A stretch of DNA of 64,000 nt from Ziziphus jujuba (taxonomy: Eukaryota; Streptophyta; Magnoliopsida; Rosales; Rhamnaceae). This document shows, piece by piece, positions 12,182 to 24,634 of the stretch; within the stretch, counting starts at the first letter, position 1; the number at the start of each line of letters is the position of its first letter. The DNA lies in contig NC_083387.1 of the NCBI RefSeq assembly GCF_031755915.1, forward strand, positions 21,039,001 through 21,103,000, written 5' to 3'. The notes under the pieces are model-generated. The model had not been told where the DNA came from and did no database searches. It saw only the letters and a list, made by a program, of their open reading frames with translations. The position numbers were made by a program, and so were the translations under genes.

Positions 12182-13910
12182 CCATGCGCAATAGTATAGT
12201 GCTAATCCAAAATACTGGTACTACATGGTACATCAATTAAAAATAAATGATACAGTATCTGTAAAACAATCTTATGAGATCATACATTTCAAAACGATAT
12301 TGTATCATAAATCATAATTTAAATATTTCAAAAATTTTAAATTATCATTTCATGCTAAAACTAGAAATGCCACAGTGAAATATATTCACCATGAACCAAT
12401 TTTAAGTACATAAAATTATAAATATTTGAACATTTGCTTTCTCAAATCAATTAATTTCCAAGATGATTTAAAACCTTAATTGAAATACTAGAATATTTAA
12501 ATAATATGATCCACAAGTTCACTATGAACTCATCAAATTTAGAAGCCATTTAAAATATTATCAAGATCCACATAAAATAATAACACATATATGTAAATGC
12601 TGATATTCATATATGAATAAAGTAATCATTTAATTCAAATGATATATACGTAAAATAACAAAACCATATATATTATACTACATGCCCAAATTATTTTAAA
12701 AATATAACCACTTATTATACTGCAGATACTCACTCCTGCTCTCTTGCAAGATCGCCTCCAAGCTTAACTTGAGTACCCGTAATATAATAAAATATTTCTC
12801 AGCCTCCAATAACTAAGCCAGAGACAGTTGTGTTACCCAAATGTCTGAAAATGATTTATATCACTATAAACTTACATAAATTGGACACCTAATAGTCCAG
12901 TTATACTGCATACCCATAAGATCCAATACCCAAAATTGGGGCTTTTCACCTGAAGGCTAATCTTTCAAAATTGAACCTCCTAATGGGTTCTAATAATATC
13001 TAATTTCACTAATCCAACTTCAAATTTGTCCAATTTAACCAATTTTGTCCAAATACAGTCAGAAATTTATCCGGTATTTAACTAATCAACCTAAAAATGA
13101 AAAAATTATCAAATGACCTTCAAAATTCACAAATTTTATATCAATTGAAAGCCCAAGAGATAGGAATGCAATGGTTTACTCACCTCAGTCCAAACATACC
13201 ATCAATGGTTAGAAAACTTGTTGCAATACTCGGCCAAGGTCCAAGTTGATGTATCTCTCAAATGGTGAGGGATCTTGGCAAATGGACCATGGAAATGAGC
13301 TCAAAGGGTTCAAAAATGATGGGATAAATGTATAGATTGGCCTAAAATGGCCAAATGGCCACCGCTAGCTTCAAACGGCAAATCCCGGCATTCAGCTGGC
13401 GGTTTGGCCTTGAATTTGGCCAGCACGGTCGCCCGAGGGTATGTAACAATGGTGGCTAGGGTGTACAGATGGTGGGTGGCTAGAATTGGGCAAAACAGCG
13501 ATGACCCGGTTAGGCGTAAAACGGGTTCGAAACGATCCGGTTCGAATCCGTAGGTCTTGAGAGAAATTTCTCTGGTTTGAAGGACAAAATGGATATTTTA
13601 GAACTTATTTTCTGCTGGTCACACTTTCCAACATTTATATAGAGTCTTGGATCACTAACAGACGAAAATCTGGGACTAGTTTTGACACTGATATAAAATT
13701 AATATTTGACACTTTATAAAACCATAACTTTTTATCCATAACTCAGAATTTGGCGTGCCACCAGTCTATGACCTCGTGTCGACGAGCTCTACATAATTAT
13801 ACATTATTCAAATCAAAAATCTTAACCGTAGAAAGAGTTAACTTTGGATCCGCATACTATTCACATGGTCAAATTTGTATAGCAGGTGTATTTTAGTACG
13901 GGTTATTACA

Positions 13911-13965
13911 CTTCCCCCCCCCCCCCCCTCCCCCCCCAACCCCCCCTCCGGCCCCCCAAATTTAT
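13911..13965. repeat. C-rich homopolymeric tract
   Basis: Almost pure C with a few T and A, at the junction between an LTR and the MULE relic. It is strongly strand-asymmetric against an AT-rich background and may be an expanded polypurine tract read on the opposite strand. Confidence 0.85.
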
Positions 13966-13984
13966 TCTATCAGATGAAATCTCA

Positions 13985-15490
13985 CGATTGCAAAATTTTG
14001 TGCCTTTGTAAAAGCATGCCATAGAATCTATAGATAGCAAAGGTTCCTCTTTTTCATTCATCTATTGTTCTTTTTTAATTATATTGCTCTTTTTTTCTCT
14101 ATATATATGGTATATGGATTCAAACCCTAGCACTTAAGTCCTAACATTTTCAATTTTTTTTCCAACATATGTTGTATGTATTAAGCAGGTCCATTTATTA
14201 TCATATGTTTGAATAGTGTACATGGCATTGTATAATGTCTTAATTTTGTAAATTCTATAAATAGTTTAATTGTGTTTTGATTTTTTTTGCTTTTTGTATG
14301 TAGGTAGTTTAGATGAACAATCAATATGCACATAAATATGTTCCCCTCTCTATATATCATATGTAATAGAGGCTGAATTGTGAAAAATGTTGAACTTCAT
14401 TGTATTAATTTTCTTTTCTTTTATTGTGTCATTAGGTTTAGATGAAATCTTATTGTGTAGATATATATATATATAGATACATTATTATTATTTTTCCTTC
14501 AAAAATGATAAAGCTAATGTTCGATGGCTTATTTTTATAACTTTAATGATAGTCTTTTTCTTTTTTCTTTTTTTTTTTCAGTTTTGGTTCTAGATATCAT
14601 GGAAGATATAATAGATTAATGTTCAGTGGCTTACTTTTATAAATTTAATAATATTCTTTTTTTAATTTTAGTTTTGGTTTTGGATGTCATGGAAGATATA
14701 GAAGATCATATTGATAATGAATATATCTCCTACGAGGCACAAGATTACAAGCTAAAAATAGTCAAGAATTTGAGTCACTAAATGATGTATTAGAATTTTA
14801 CAACAAGCATATAAAAGAAGGGGGCTTTATTATTCATATTAATTCTAGCAGAAAACATAAGGAGACTAAAGAAACATAAAAATGGAATATGTCTACCTTA
14901 AAGAAGGAATTTGTAAGGATGATAAGGAAGGGAAAAAAAAGGTGTCATGGAAAAACACAAGAGGGTTGTAAAGCAAAACTATTAATTGTGAAATCAAAGT
15001 TTGAAGCTACCATTTCGATTATCCAATTTGTTAAGTGCCATAACCATCCTTTAGTCACCCCTAGGAGTGCACATTTGTTAGGATCGCATTGGAGTATTTC
15101 AAAAACTAAAAAAGATCTTACCCGACATTTATTTGTTGTAAACATACCAACACCTCAACAAATAGACATTCTTGGATTGCAAACAGGGGACAAGAAAAAA
15201 CTAGATGCATAGGAAAGGATATATGCAGCCATAAAGAGATTCTTATCAAGAGTTGAAAGGGCATGATGCAGAGATGCTTAATGAATATTTTCAATTGGAA
15301 AAAGAAAAGAATCAAGCATTTTGTTTTCAAATGGTGGTAGATGATGAGAATCAACTTAGTAAATGCTTTTAGGCTGATGCTACTTCTAGACATGCCTATG
15401 CAGGTTATGATGTTGTTGTAGTATTTGATACCACATATGATACAAATTGATATAGCATGGTATTTGCACTCTTTTGTGGAGTCAATAATC
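13985..15490 (+). repeat. Left arm of a long inverted duplication (MULE 5' region)
   Basis: The reverse complement of 22515-23800 follows this arm colinearly. Shared landmarks include ATTGCAA near the outer end, ATAGAATCTATAGATAGCAA, TTTAGATGAAAT, GATAAAGCTAA, GAAGGGGGCTTTA, TCAAAGTTTGAAGCTACC, GCATGATGCAGAGATGC and GGTATTTGCACTC. It spans both noncoding 5' DNA and the N-terminal transposase-like coding region, so it is longer than ordinary MULE terminal inverted repeats. Confidence 0.88.
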
Positions 15491-16800
15491 ATGGTCAAAC
15501 CGTTCTTTTTATTTGTGCATTTTTTAATGAAGAGGATATTGATTACTTTATTTGGTTGTTTGAGTAATTTAAAAAGTTTATGCTCGGAAGTCATCCTGAA
15601 ATGATAATTATGAATCAAGATCTAGCAATGACAAAAGCTATTCCTCAATTTAATCCCAATATATTTAATAGATATTGTATTTGGCATATATTACAAAGAC
15701 TTTTAAAGGTACTTATGGGAATCAAAAACTTGTGTAGAGTTTAAATCCAAATGGAAGGAGGCTATTTGAAGAAAATGGGTAACAAGATAATAAGTGACTA
15801 CAATTATTGTAAGAGCTGGCATTCGAAATGGGTTCCTGCATATGCCAAACATGTATTCTATGCTAGAATGTCTAGTAACCAATGTATAGAAGGTTCTCAT
15901 GTATTCTTCAAAAGCTATGTTTCTAAAAATAATGCATTAATAGCTTTTGTTAAAAGGTTTAGTAAAGCACTTGCACCCTTACATAATGAAGGCCTACCAT
16001 AAAGATATGAATGAAAAACCTTTGTTGAAGTTACCATTAGAGATGAAAAACCAAATGGTTAAAATTCATAAATGTAAATTTTTTTATAAATTTCAAGATG
16101 AATTGTGGAGTAGCTTATCACATGTAGTGGAATTTGTAATGGAGGATGTCAATCAATGTGTGTATAAAGTAATGAAGAGTAATGAAATGGGCTGCAAGGT
16201 ACGAAATATTTTATGTGATAAAAATTTGGATTTTGTTTCATGTCATTGCAAAAAATTTAAAAGTGAAGGAATTTCATGTAGGCACATTTTAACATATTTG
16301 TTGAAGAATATGCAAATTGTTTTTTTGCCAAGTCAGTAAATTTTGAGTCGTAGACTAAAGAGGCAAAAGCCTAAGACAATTTTGGATGGTGTGGAAATGG
16401 AGATAATTGATTTCAAGAATGGCTCCTTGTTTCTTAGGTGAACTAAATTGCTCCAAATTATTTCAAATGTTGTTGATAAGATTAGAAAAAAGAAGGCGAC
16501 ATATTGTTGACATGTGCAATCCTAACTAAGAGCTTTGAAAATGTGCTTAGAATGCCAAATTAATGATTGGAAGTAGTAAACATGAAAAAGTTTACAAAAA
16601 GGGAGATTTTGTAAAGGATAGTAATCCTAATAATTATAGTTACAATGATTAAGTCCATGCTAGAGTCAAAAGGTGTGGAAAAAGATTGAAAGGAGGAATA
16701 TAAAAAGCTAAAAATAAAGTGAGGCATTGCAATTGTTGTGGTAAAGTTGGACAATTACATGATAGAAAAAGTTGTTTGGTGCTTAATAAAGGATATGGCT
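14689..16800 (+). pseudogene. FAR1/FHY3-like Mutator (MULE) transposase relic
   Basis: The translated frames, broken by stops and frameshifts, run in the order of a FAR1-like protein. First comes a FAR1 DNA-binding region (SLNDVLEFYN, GGF, EGCKAKL, CHNHPLVTPRSAHLL). Then a MULE transposase core (CFQMVVDDENQ, VVVVFDTTYDTN, VNNHGQ, IIMNQDLAM, YCIWHILQ). Then a SWIM zinc finger at about 16236-16290 (CHCKKFKSEGISCRHIL). Last is a zinc-knuckle-like end (RHCNCCGKVGQLHDRKSC) near 16720-16780. In-frame stops near 14878, 15370 and 15449 and shifted frames around 15740-16010 and 16338 exclude a working protein. Host FAR1/FRS transcription factors descend from such transposases, so the homology alone does not separate the two. 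The flanking inverted copy and repeat setting favour a transposon. A Copia element interrupts the sequence just downstream. Confidence 0.85.
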
Positions 16801-17230
16801 ATTCAATATGTTTAATTGTTTCTATATTTTAGATCTATCAATAATTAATGTACTTGTTTCATTTATTATTATTATTAGTTTTTATGTAGGAACTATTCTA
16901 TGGATAGCAAAGAAATAGACAATTTGTATGAGTCTAATGCTGATAGTTTTTCCTCTTAAGATATAGTGTTAGAGTAACTGCATTAGGTACTTACTCATGG
17001 GTAAACTTGTGATACATCTTTGTTACTTTTGTGTTGATCCATAGAGGTTAGTTGTAGAAGTCTAGTTGTAGTTAAATACTTATCTTGATATTGTATTCTT
17101 CTCCCACCAATGTGTATATCTATGGTTATTATTAACTTACCGTTATCTAGTAATATGTATATATTTACTCCTAGTATCAATAGAATAACAAGTTATCTGT
17201 ACATCATTTTTCATGTCTTTGAAGTTTACA

Positions 17231-20200
17231 TGGTATTAGGGCTAAAGACAAACATCATGTCGATCATCCCTACAATTTCTTCTGAAAATAACACAACTTA
17301 GTCAAGTATCCTTACCAAACTAACCTTTTCCTTCAAAAACTGAGAAAGACAACTACTTGCTTTGGAAATCTCAAATTTATCCAGCGATTGTTGGTCACAA
17401 TCTAGAAGGTTTTATGATAGGTGAAATCAAGACACCACCACCACCACTTATCATTGAAGTGTCAAAGGATGGAGGTTCATCAAAACAAATTCCAAAACCC
17501 AAATTTTTTGTGTGGCACCAGTTGGATCAGGCACTTTTTACATGGATTTGGTCTTCAATTTCCAAAGAGATATAGTTTCTTTTTTCTCATACCGATACAT
17601 GTTTTTAGCTATAGAATTCAATAGGCTAATTGTTTGAAAGTCATTCACATCCAAGAATCATGCAATTGAAGTTACAACTTTAATCCACAAAGAAAGAATC
17701 AATCTCTATCACTAATTATTACATGAAAATGAAAGAGATTTCCAATAGTCTTAACATAGGATGCTATAATCTTAGTACTGAAACTTCATTATGCATCTCT
17801 TACAAGGTTTGTCACTTGAATATGATGCTATCATAACAAATATTAACTCACATAGTTTGCCTTTAGAAGTTGAAGAAGTGTAGGCACTCTTATTAAGCCA
17901 ATAGATGCAAATTTCAAGTGCAACACCAATTATACAACCTGCTATTTATGTTTCTGAAAAGATGAGTAAGAAACATGACTATACAAGTTCTAACCATGCT
18001 AGAGCTACTCCAAATAAAGGTGAACGAGCTATGGAAGAGGTTGTAGTTTTGGATCTTGAGTTTTTTGTCAACTATGCTACAATTAGGACATATTGCTCTA
18101 GATTGCTATCATAGGTTTGACAAGGACTTTCAAGTACCACAACACAAAAATAATAGGTGTTCTGCTTACTATTCAAGTCCTAACATTATAATAAATCTAG
18201 AGTGGTTGATGGACAATGGTGCCACCAACTATGTCACTACTAATTCATCAAATTTGAATTAAAAAATGGATTATGGAGACATGCATAAATTAATAGTTGG
18301 CAATGGTCAAGGTTTGGGCATCACCTACACTAGTTCTTCTATTTAAAAACTGGTTCTAAAAGTATTAAATTAAATCACATGTTGCATGTTCCAAAAATTA
18401 AGAACAATCTTTTAAGTATAGCAAGATTGACTGTGATAATAATATCATTATTGAGTTTAACGCTCATTCTAAGTTTGTGAAGGATCAGGCTACAAGAATA
18501 TCCTACCGGAAGAAACCCTTAGAGATGGACTTTACCAAATTTCTTTCCCTAGACTCAATAAAGCACCTACTTCAGCATTTTGTACAAATGTTAAATTTAG
18601 TTCTTTTTATTCAGTTTTTCTAGGAATAAATTGTGGCATATTCGCCTTGGACATCCATCTACGTCTACAATGAAAATTATTGTTGATGAATGTAAACAAT
18701 TTTTTGTTTCCAATAAAGAAAATTTATGTTCAATCTGCCCATTAAGAAATTTTTGATTAATCAACCTCTAGATTTAATTTTTTCTGATATTTGGGGACTT
18801 GCCTTTGTTATCTATACTAAAAGATACAAGTATTATATATTCTTTGAAGATGATTATTCGAGGTTTTAATGGATTTTCCCTTTAAAATTAAAATTTGAAC
18901 TACCAAAATTACTTTTAGAGTTTAAGAATTTAGTTGAAAATCTTTTTCAAACAAAAATAAAGACATTTCAATCTAACTAACTAGGGGGTGATATAGATCA
19001 TTAGCTCCTATACTAAAAAAAATTTATTTCAACACCCATGGACACATAATCAGAATGGTAAAGTGGAAAGGAAACAAAGGCACATCACCAAAAGGACACT
19101 TCCTCTTCTATGTTCATAGCTCTTTGTCCCTTCAAGATTGATGGAACGCTTATTCCACAGTAGCTTATTTAATTAATTGACTTCCTATGGAAGTCCTACA
19201 AAATATATCACCCCTCCAGAAAAATTTTAATTTTTCTATTTAAATTGGTTTGGTTGTTAATGTTTTCCTTACATTAAACTATACCAAAATAACAATTTTT
19301 CTTACCATTCTGAAAAATGTGTCTTCCTAGGTTATAGTTCTATTCACAAAGGGTATAAATGCCATAGTCTCAAAACAAGGAAAATCTATGTCACACTAAA
19401 TGTGGTCTTCAATGAGTCTTATTTTCTCTACAGTAGCTTACAAAGCAAGGTATCCTGATCTAACTCAAATTCTTCTTTCTTCAAGCCTATTAACCCCCTT
19501 GCCTATCAACTTCCAGTGTTTTCTAATTCTATAGGTACCCAACCACATCCATCTCTTAGATCCCACAGTAGAACATCCTCATCCAATCCTTCACTCTCTC
19601 AACGTCAGTCTCAACTCGATTTGATGGAATCATCTCAGTTGCTTGGTTACCACGAACCATATCAATTAGCTTTTATTCATTCTCCTTCCACTACAAAGCG
19701 ACATCAACTAGACCACTCTTCTTTGGAAACATGAATACGACCCCTGGAATCTGTTTTTTTCTCATCGTTATGTCCATTCACTCAAACCAACTTAAACTAG
19801 TTCACAAATTGATGTGAAGTCCTACATCGGTTGGAAAGGAGAACGAAGCATGGCTTATAAGTGTGTGGATACCTTTCCCTTGTAGACGCATTTTAAACTT
19901 TTGAGGACTGGGTTGTAAGAGGATTCTCCAAGCCCAAAGCAGACAATATCTACATGCAGTTTTCTGGGTTGTCACAGATGGTATCAGAGCCTGACCTGGA
20001 TCGGTGCGCCGGCGAGGATGCTGGGCCCCCAAGGGGGAGGATTGTGAAGTCCCACATCGGTTGAAAAGGGGAACGAAGCATGACTTATAACGGTGTGGAT
20101 ACCTTTCTCTTGTAGACACATTTTAAACCCGTGAGGGCTGGGTTGTAAGAGGATTCTCCATACCTAAAGCGGACAATATCTACTTACGGATGGTCTGGGC

Positions 20201-21898
20201 TGTCACATCGATGCCCACATTAAGAGTGGTTGTGACGCTGTTCCTTCAACCATAACACCATAATCTTAACCCAAGCCTACTCATCCTATGATTACAAGAT
20301 TAAAGGATAGCATCTCCAAAAAAAAAGTCTTTCTACATCAAAAAATTATAGATCTTGATAATCATGAGCCTACTACTATCAAACAAGCTTTGTCTCACCT
20401 TAAATGGGCTTAAGCCATGCATGAAGAATTTGTAGCATTGCAATGCAATCAGACTTAGACACTCATTCCACAAACAGCAGGTATGAATATTATTAGTAGT
20501 AAGTGGGTATTTAAAATTAAGAGAAATCCCAATGGCACAATAAATTGATACAAAGTCAAGCTTGTTGTCAAGGGTTTCCATTAAAACCCTGGCATAGACT
20601 TCAAAAGGACTTTCAACCTAGTGGTTAAGCCTTCAATAATTTGTATAATTCTTTCTCTTGCTCTATCTCGTGGATGGATTATATGACAACTTGATATACA
20701 TAACACTTTTTTGAATGAACATTTGAATGAGGCTATTTATATGCAACAACCCAATGGCTTTCTTGATTCCTCAAAGCCGACACATGTCTGCTAGCTACTT
20801 AAATCACTTTATGGCTTGAAATAAGCCCCTCGTGCATGGTATGATCAATTGTACTTCACTCTCTTTCAATGGGGTTTTGTAAGATCTCATATGGATGCCT
20901 CCCTTTTTATCTTGCATAGCTAGTCTAGTCATTTGGATTCTTATATATGTTAACAACATCATTGTTACCAATGATGACCATAGTGTAATTATCAAGTTCA
21001 TTCATAATCTAAATTCCTCCTTTTTTCTCAAAGACTTGGGACCTTTGTCTTTCTTCCTTGGCATTGAAGTTTTTAGGGACTCTACTAGCTTATATTTGTC
21101 TCAAGCAAAATACATGCATGAGCTTCTTGCCAAAATTTCCATGGTTGAGTGCAAGACTAGTCCAACTCCTGCCTCTACTTCAATTCAAGTAAGTAAGGAC
21201 ATTGGGGCTCCCTTTGCTAAAAAATTACTCTATAGAAGTACCATTACAATACTTGTTGGTTACAAGGCTTGAGTTGGCATTTATAGTGAACAAATTAAGT
21301 CAGTACATTAAGCATCCAACTGAACTTCATTGGGCTACATATAAATCTGTCTTGCATTACTTAAAAGGCACTCTTTATTTGGGCTTTCATATTTGTCCTT
21401 CATTGCATTCTTCCCTATATGGATATACAGATGTTGATTAGGCATCTAATATAGATTATTAGTGGTCCACAAGTGGTTACTATATCTACTTTGGTGATAA
21501 CCTTGTTTCTTGGTTGTCACGCAAACAACATGTTGTTGCACATTCCAATACAGAGTCAAAGTATTGTGCTTTAGCTAATGGTGCAGTTGAGCTTGCATGG
21601 AATGGGTCTTTACTCCATGAATTTTGTGTTCTCATGCCTAGCCCTCTGTTCTTTGGTGAGACAATATGGGAGCTCATTTTTTGGCATCTGATCCAGTTTT
21701 TCATGCGTGAACAAAACACATGGAGATCACTGCTCATTTTGTTCATGATAAAGTGATTCTTAAAAGGTTACAAATTTATTTTGTTCCAAGTTCAGATCAG
21801 GTTGCGAAAATTTGCACCAAGGTTCTTCCTCCTGCCCATTTTTTGTATCTGAGAGAGAAACTAAACCTGAAAACTTCCTTGTCTAGCTTGAGGGGGGA
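17231..21898 (+). pseudogene. Copia gag-pol remnant
   Basis: Pieces lie in Copia order: gag-like NYLLWKSQIYPAIVGHN at about 17350; a protease/gag-pre-integrase region with WLMDNGATNYVTT near 18205 and LWHIRLGHPS near 18628; an integrase core stretch near 18800; reverse transcriptase with SKWVFKIKRNPNG near 20500, SLYGLK and the region around YVNNIIV near 20945 (Asn in place of the usual YVDD); and RNase H with VSWLSRKQHVV and an SKYCALA block near 21510-21600. Numerous stops and frameshifts break every domain, and the catalytic YVDD is altered. The gag start and sequence style suggest the Ale/Retrofit lineage, which is inference. A TRIM insertion separates the integrase and RT portions. Confidence 0.9.
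19813..20207 (+). mobile_element. Complete TRIM retrotransposon nested in Copia
   Basis: Two LTRs of about 164 bp (19813-19976 and 20043-20207) begin TGTGAAGTCC and end GTCACA. They flank a 66-bp internal region that starts with GATGGTATCAGAGCC, matching the initiator-Met tRNA primer site, and ends with the purine-rich AAGGGGGAGGAT. There is no coding capacity, so movement would depend on enzymes supplied by another element. The flanks read TTGA and TCGA, at best an imperfect target duplication. It shares its LTR with the copies at 11508 and 63871. Confidence 0.95.
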
Positions 21899-22514
21899 TG
21901 TTAGAGTAACTACATTAGCTACTTATGGGTAAACTTGTGATATATCTTTGCTACTTTTTTGTTGATCCTTAGAGGTTAGTTATAAAAGTCTTGTCGTAGT
22001 TAATACTTATCTTGATATTGTATTCTTATCACCATTAGTATGTATATCAATGGTTATTATTAACTCATCTTTATATTGTAACATGTAGATATTTACTCCT
22101 AGCATCAATAGAATAACAAGTCATCTTTACACCAATTTTTAACGACTCTGAAGTTTACATATAGCTTCATCTATATGTGAACATTCATTTTTTCAGAAAC
22201 AGTTAGTTAAAATATATATTTTTGCACACGTTAAATTCAACATATACAAAGAAAGATTTGGGATTATGTCTAGCATTCTTTGGAGGCTGCCATTTAGATA
22301 GTGCATACTGCTACTCATCATGTTGGAACCCCTTTTTTTTTCTTTTTTTTTTTTAAGATAGATTTATTACACTATAATTAGTTTTGAAGTTTACCATCAT
22401 TTTGTTGCTGGTTACATTGTTTAAGCTTTACTTTTCAATTAGTTTTGATTTCTTTTATGAAATGTAATGAGGAGAATATGTTGATGTTAAAGTAGACCAT
22501 CATGTTAGAACTTT

Positions 22515-23800
22515 GTTTAAACTCCCAAAAAAAGTGCAAATATCATGCTGTATTGATGTGTATTATATGTGGTATCAAATACTACAACAACACCATAGCA
22601 TGCATAGGCACACCTAGACGTCGCATCAGCCTAAAAACATTTACTTAGTTAATTCTCATTATCTACCTCCATTTAAAAACAAATTGTTGGATTCTTTTCT
22701 TATCCAATTGAAAATATTAATTAAGCATCTCTGCATCATGCCTTTTCAACTCTTGATTAGAATCTCTCTTATGGTTATGTATATCCTTTCGTGTGCATCC
22801 AATATATTCTATGCCCGCTACTTGCAACTCACGAATATCTATTTTTTGATGTGTGGTATGTTTGCAGTAAAAAATTGTTAGGTAAGATATTTTTTAGTTT
22901 TTGAAACACTCTAATCTGATCTTAACAGATTCACTTTCTGAAGTGTGGCTAAAGGATGGTTAGGGCACTCAACAAATTGAATAATCGAAAAGGTAGCTTC
23001 AAACTTTGATTTCACAACTGACAATTATTCCTTTCTTGTGGTTTCTTTATGCTCCTTGTGTTTTTTGCTAGAATTAATATGAACATTAAAGCCCCCTTCT
23101 TTGGCATACTTGTAGAATTCTAGCACATCATTTATTAACTCAAATTCTTGATCTGCCTTTGGGTTCTAATCTTGTGTCACTTGAGGGATGTACTCATTAT
23201 CAACATGATTTCCTATATCTTTCATAACATTTAGAATCGAAACTTTAAAAAATAAAATAAAATAAACATTAAAATTATAAAATTAAGTCACTAAACTTAG
23301 CTTTATCATATCCGAATGAAAATAATAATAATAATATCTATATATATGTACACAATGATATTTCATCTAAACCAGTAGACATTAATAAAAGAAAAGAAAA
23401 GAAATACAATGTATTAACATTTTCCAAGGTTGAGTCTCTGTCACATGTTATATACAATAAAGGGGAAAAAAAATTATGTACCTGTCAATTGTTCATCTAA
23501 ACTACCTATACACACAAAATAAAAATAAAAGAAATTTCAAAACACAATTCAATGAATTATAGAATTTCCATAATTATGTGGATTTGCTCAATACATATAA
23601 TATACATTGGGAAAAAAATTGAAAAATATTAGGGTAAATCAATATACCATATACATGAAGGAAACAAAAATGGAATATAATTAAGAATGAAGGAGGGGAA
23701 CGAGGGGAACCTAATTGAAAAAGAATAAAAGAGGGAAACTTTTGCTATCTAGAGATTCTATCTTGTGCTTTTATAGAAGCATGACATCTTGCAATCTTAA
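22515..23800 (-). repeat. Right arm of the MULE inverted duplication
   Basis: This is the inverted, shorter counterpart (about 1.29 kb) of 13985-15490. It includes the reversed N-terminal coding region of the FAR1-like transposase, itself broken by stops. Nothing downstream of the transposase core is duplicated here. The 22160-22514 stretch between the Copia element and this arm appears to continue the left copy. Confidence 0.86.
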
Positions 23801-23939
23801 GGTTTTGTTTGGCTATGTAAATGGGGGGAAGAGGGGAACATGAAAGATGTCTGCCTTGGAGGTCAAGTAATTTTTAGGTTTGGGAGGTGAAAGCAAAAAA
23901 GAACCAAAAAAAAAAAAAAAAAGGTCACGTCAGCAGTAT

Positions 23940-24626
23940 TATACCTGGCAATTCGGGTTGGTGGGTCGTGTTCGTGTCAACCCGTTTAATAATCGTGTCA
24001 AAAATGCCTAACCCGAACACGACCCATTTATTAATCGTGTCAGGTACCTAAAACACTAACCCGACCTGTTTATAAACAGGTCAACACGACACGACCCGTT
24101 TAACACGATTATTTTAACGGATCGTGTTGACCTATTAACCCGTTAACCTGAAATTGACCTATTAACCCGAAAACTAACCTATTAACCCGTTAACCCGAAA
24201 ATTAACCTATTAACCCGAAATTTTTTTTTATTTTTTTTTTATTTTTATGTTTTTGTTTTATTAAAGATGTATTTTTTGTTTTTAAAAAATTAGTAATAGA
24301 AAATTATTTTTATAAAATTTTTAATTTATAATATTTTGTAGTTATTAAATACTATATTAGTGATAAAATATTAATTTAAAATTAAATTTAAATGGGTTGT
24401 AATAGGTATATAATCGTGTCGGGTTGAAACTGACACGTTTAATAAATGGGTCGTAACGGGTCAATTTCGAGTTAAACAGGTCAACCCGAAAATGACACGA
24501 TTAATAATCGTGTTAAACGGGTTGACCCGATTATGACCCGAACCCATTTATAATAAACCCAAACCCATTTATTCCGTATCGTTTTCGAGTCGTGTCGCCG
24601 TGTCATGATCCAAATTGCCAGGTCTA
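23940..24626. mobile_element. Non-autonomous hAT-type element (MITE-like)
   Basis: The ends match as inverted repeats: left TATACCTGGCAATTCGG, and right, read in reverse, TAGACCTGGCAATTTGG. An exact 8-bp duplication AGCAGTAT flanks the element (23932-23939 and 24627-24634), the size typical of hAT transposons. The 687-bp interior has no gene. Its two halves are imperfect inverted copies built from short AACCCGTTTAA- and CGTGTCGGGT-like motifs, so a single strand could fold back. Confidence 0.9.
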
Positions 24627-24634
24627 AGCAGTAT

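Larger units (their letters stand above)
10969..13910 (-). mobile_element. Long LTR relic carrying a nested TRIM LTR
   Basis: It begins TGACAGGACCCACCCCGGG and ends ACGGGTTATTACA. Homology to 7616-10830 is continuous except for a 145-bp insertion at 11508-11652. A C-rich run follows the right end directly; on the minus strand this is a G-rich purine run, the position of a polypurine tract. The LTR may therefore be the 3' LTR of an element whose body was lost. The flanking pentamers (CATTC, CTTCC) do not match well. Confidence 0.75.
16967..22159 (+). mobile_element. Complete but decayed Ty1/copia retrotransposon
   Basis: Two direct LTRs (16967-17230, 264 bp; 21899-22159, 261 bp) both start TGTTAGAGTAACT and end GAAGTTTACA. 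The 5' LTR is followed at once by TGGTATTAGGGC, close to the initiator-methionine tRNA primer site TGGTATCAGAGC. The 3' LTR is preceded by TTGAGGGGGGA, a polypurine tract. A perfect 5-bp target duplication, TATAG, flanks the element (16962-16966 and 22160-22164). It inserted into the MULE relic and later received a TRIM at 19813-20207. The LTRs differ at many sites, so the insertion is not recent. Confidence 0.95.

Noticed and set aside
7616..13910. The two adjoining LTR relics as the ends of one retrotransposon
   Set aside because: Only 138 bp separate them, with no primer site, purine tract or matching target duplication, and the copies are clearly diverged; two insertions are more likely.
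14689..16800. A functional FAR1/FHY3 transcription factor gene
   Set aside because: Several in-frame stops and frameshifts, a Copia insertion and the inverted second copy point to a dead transposon.
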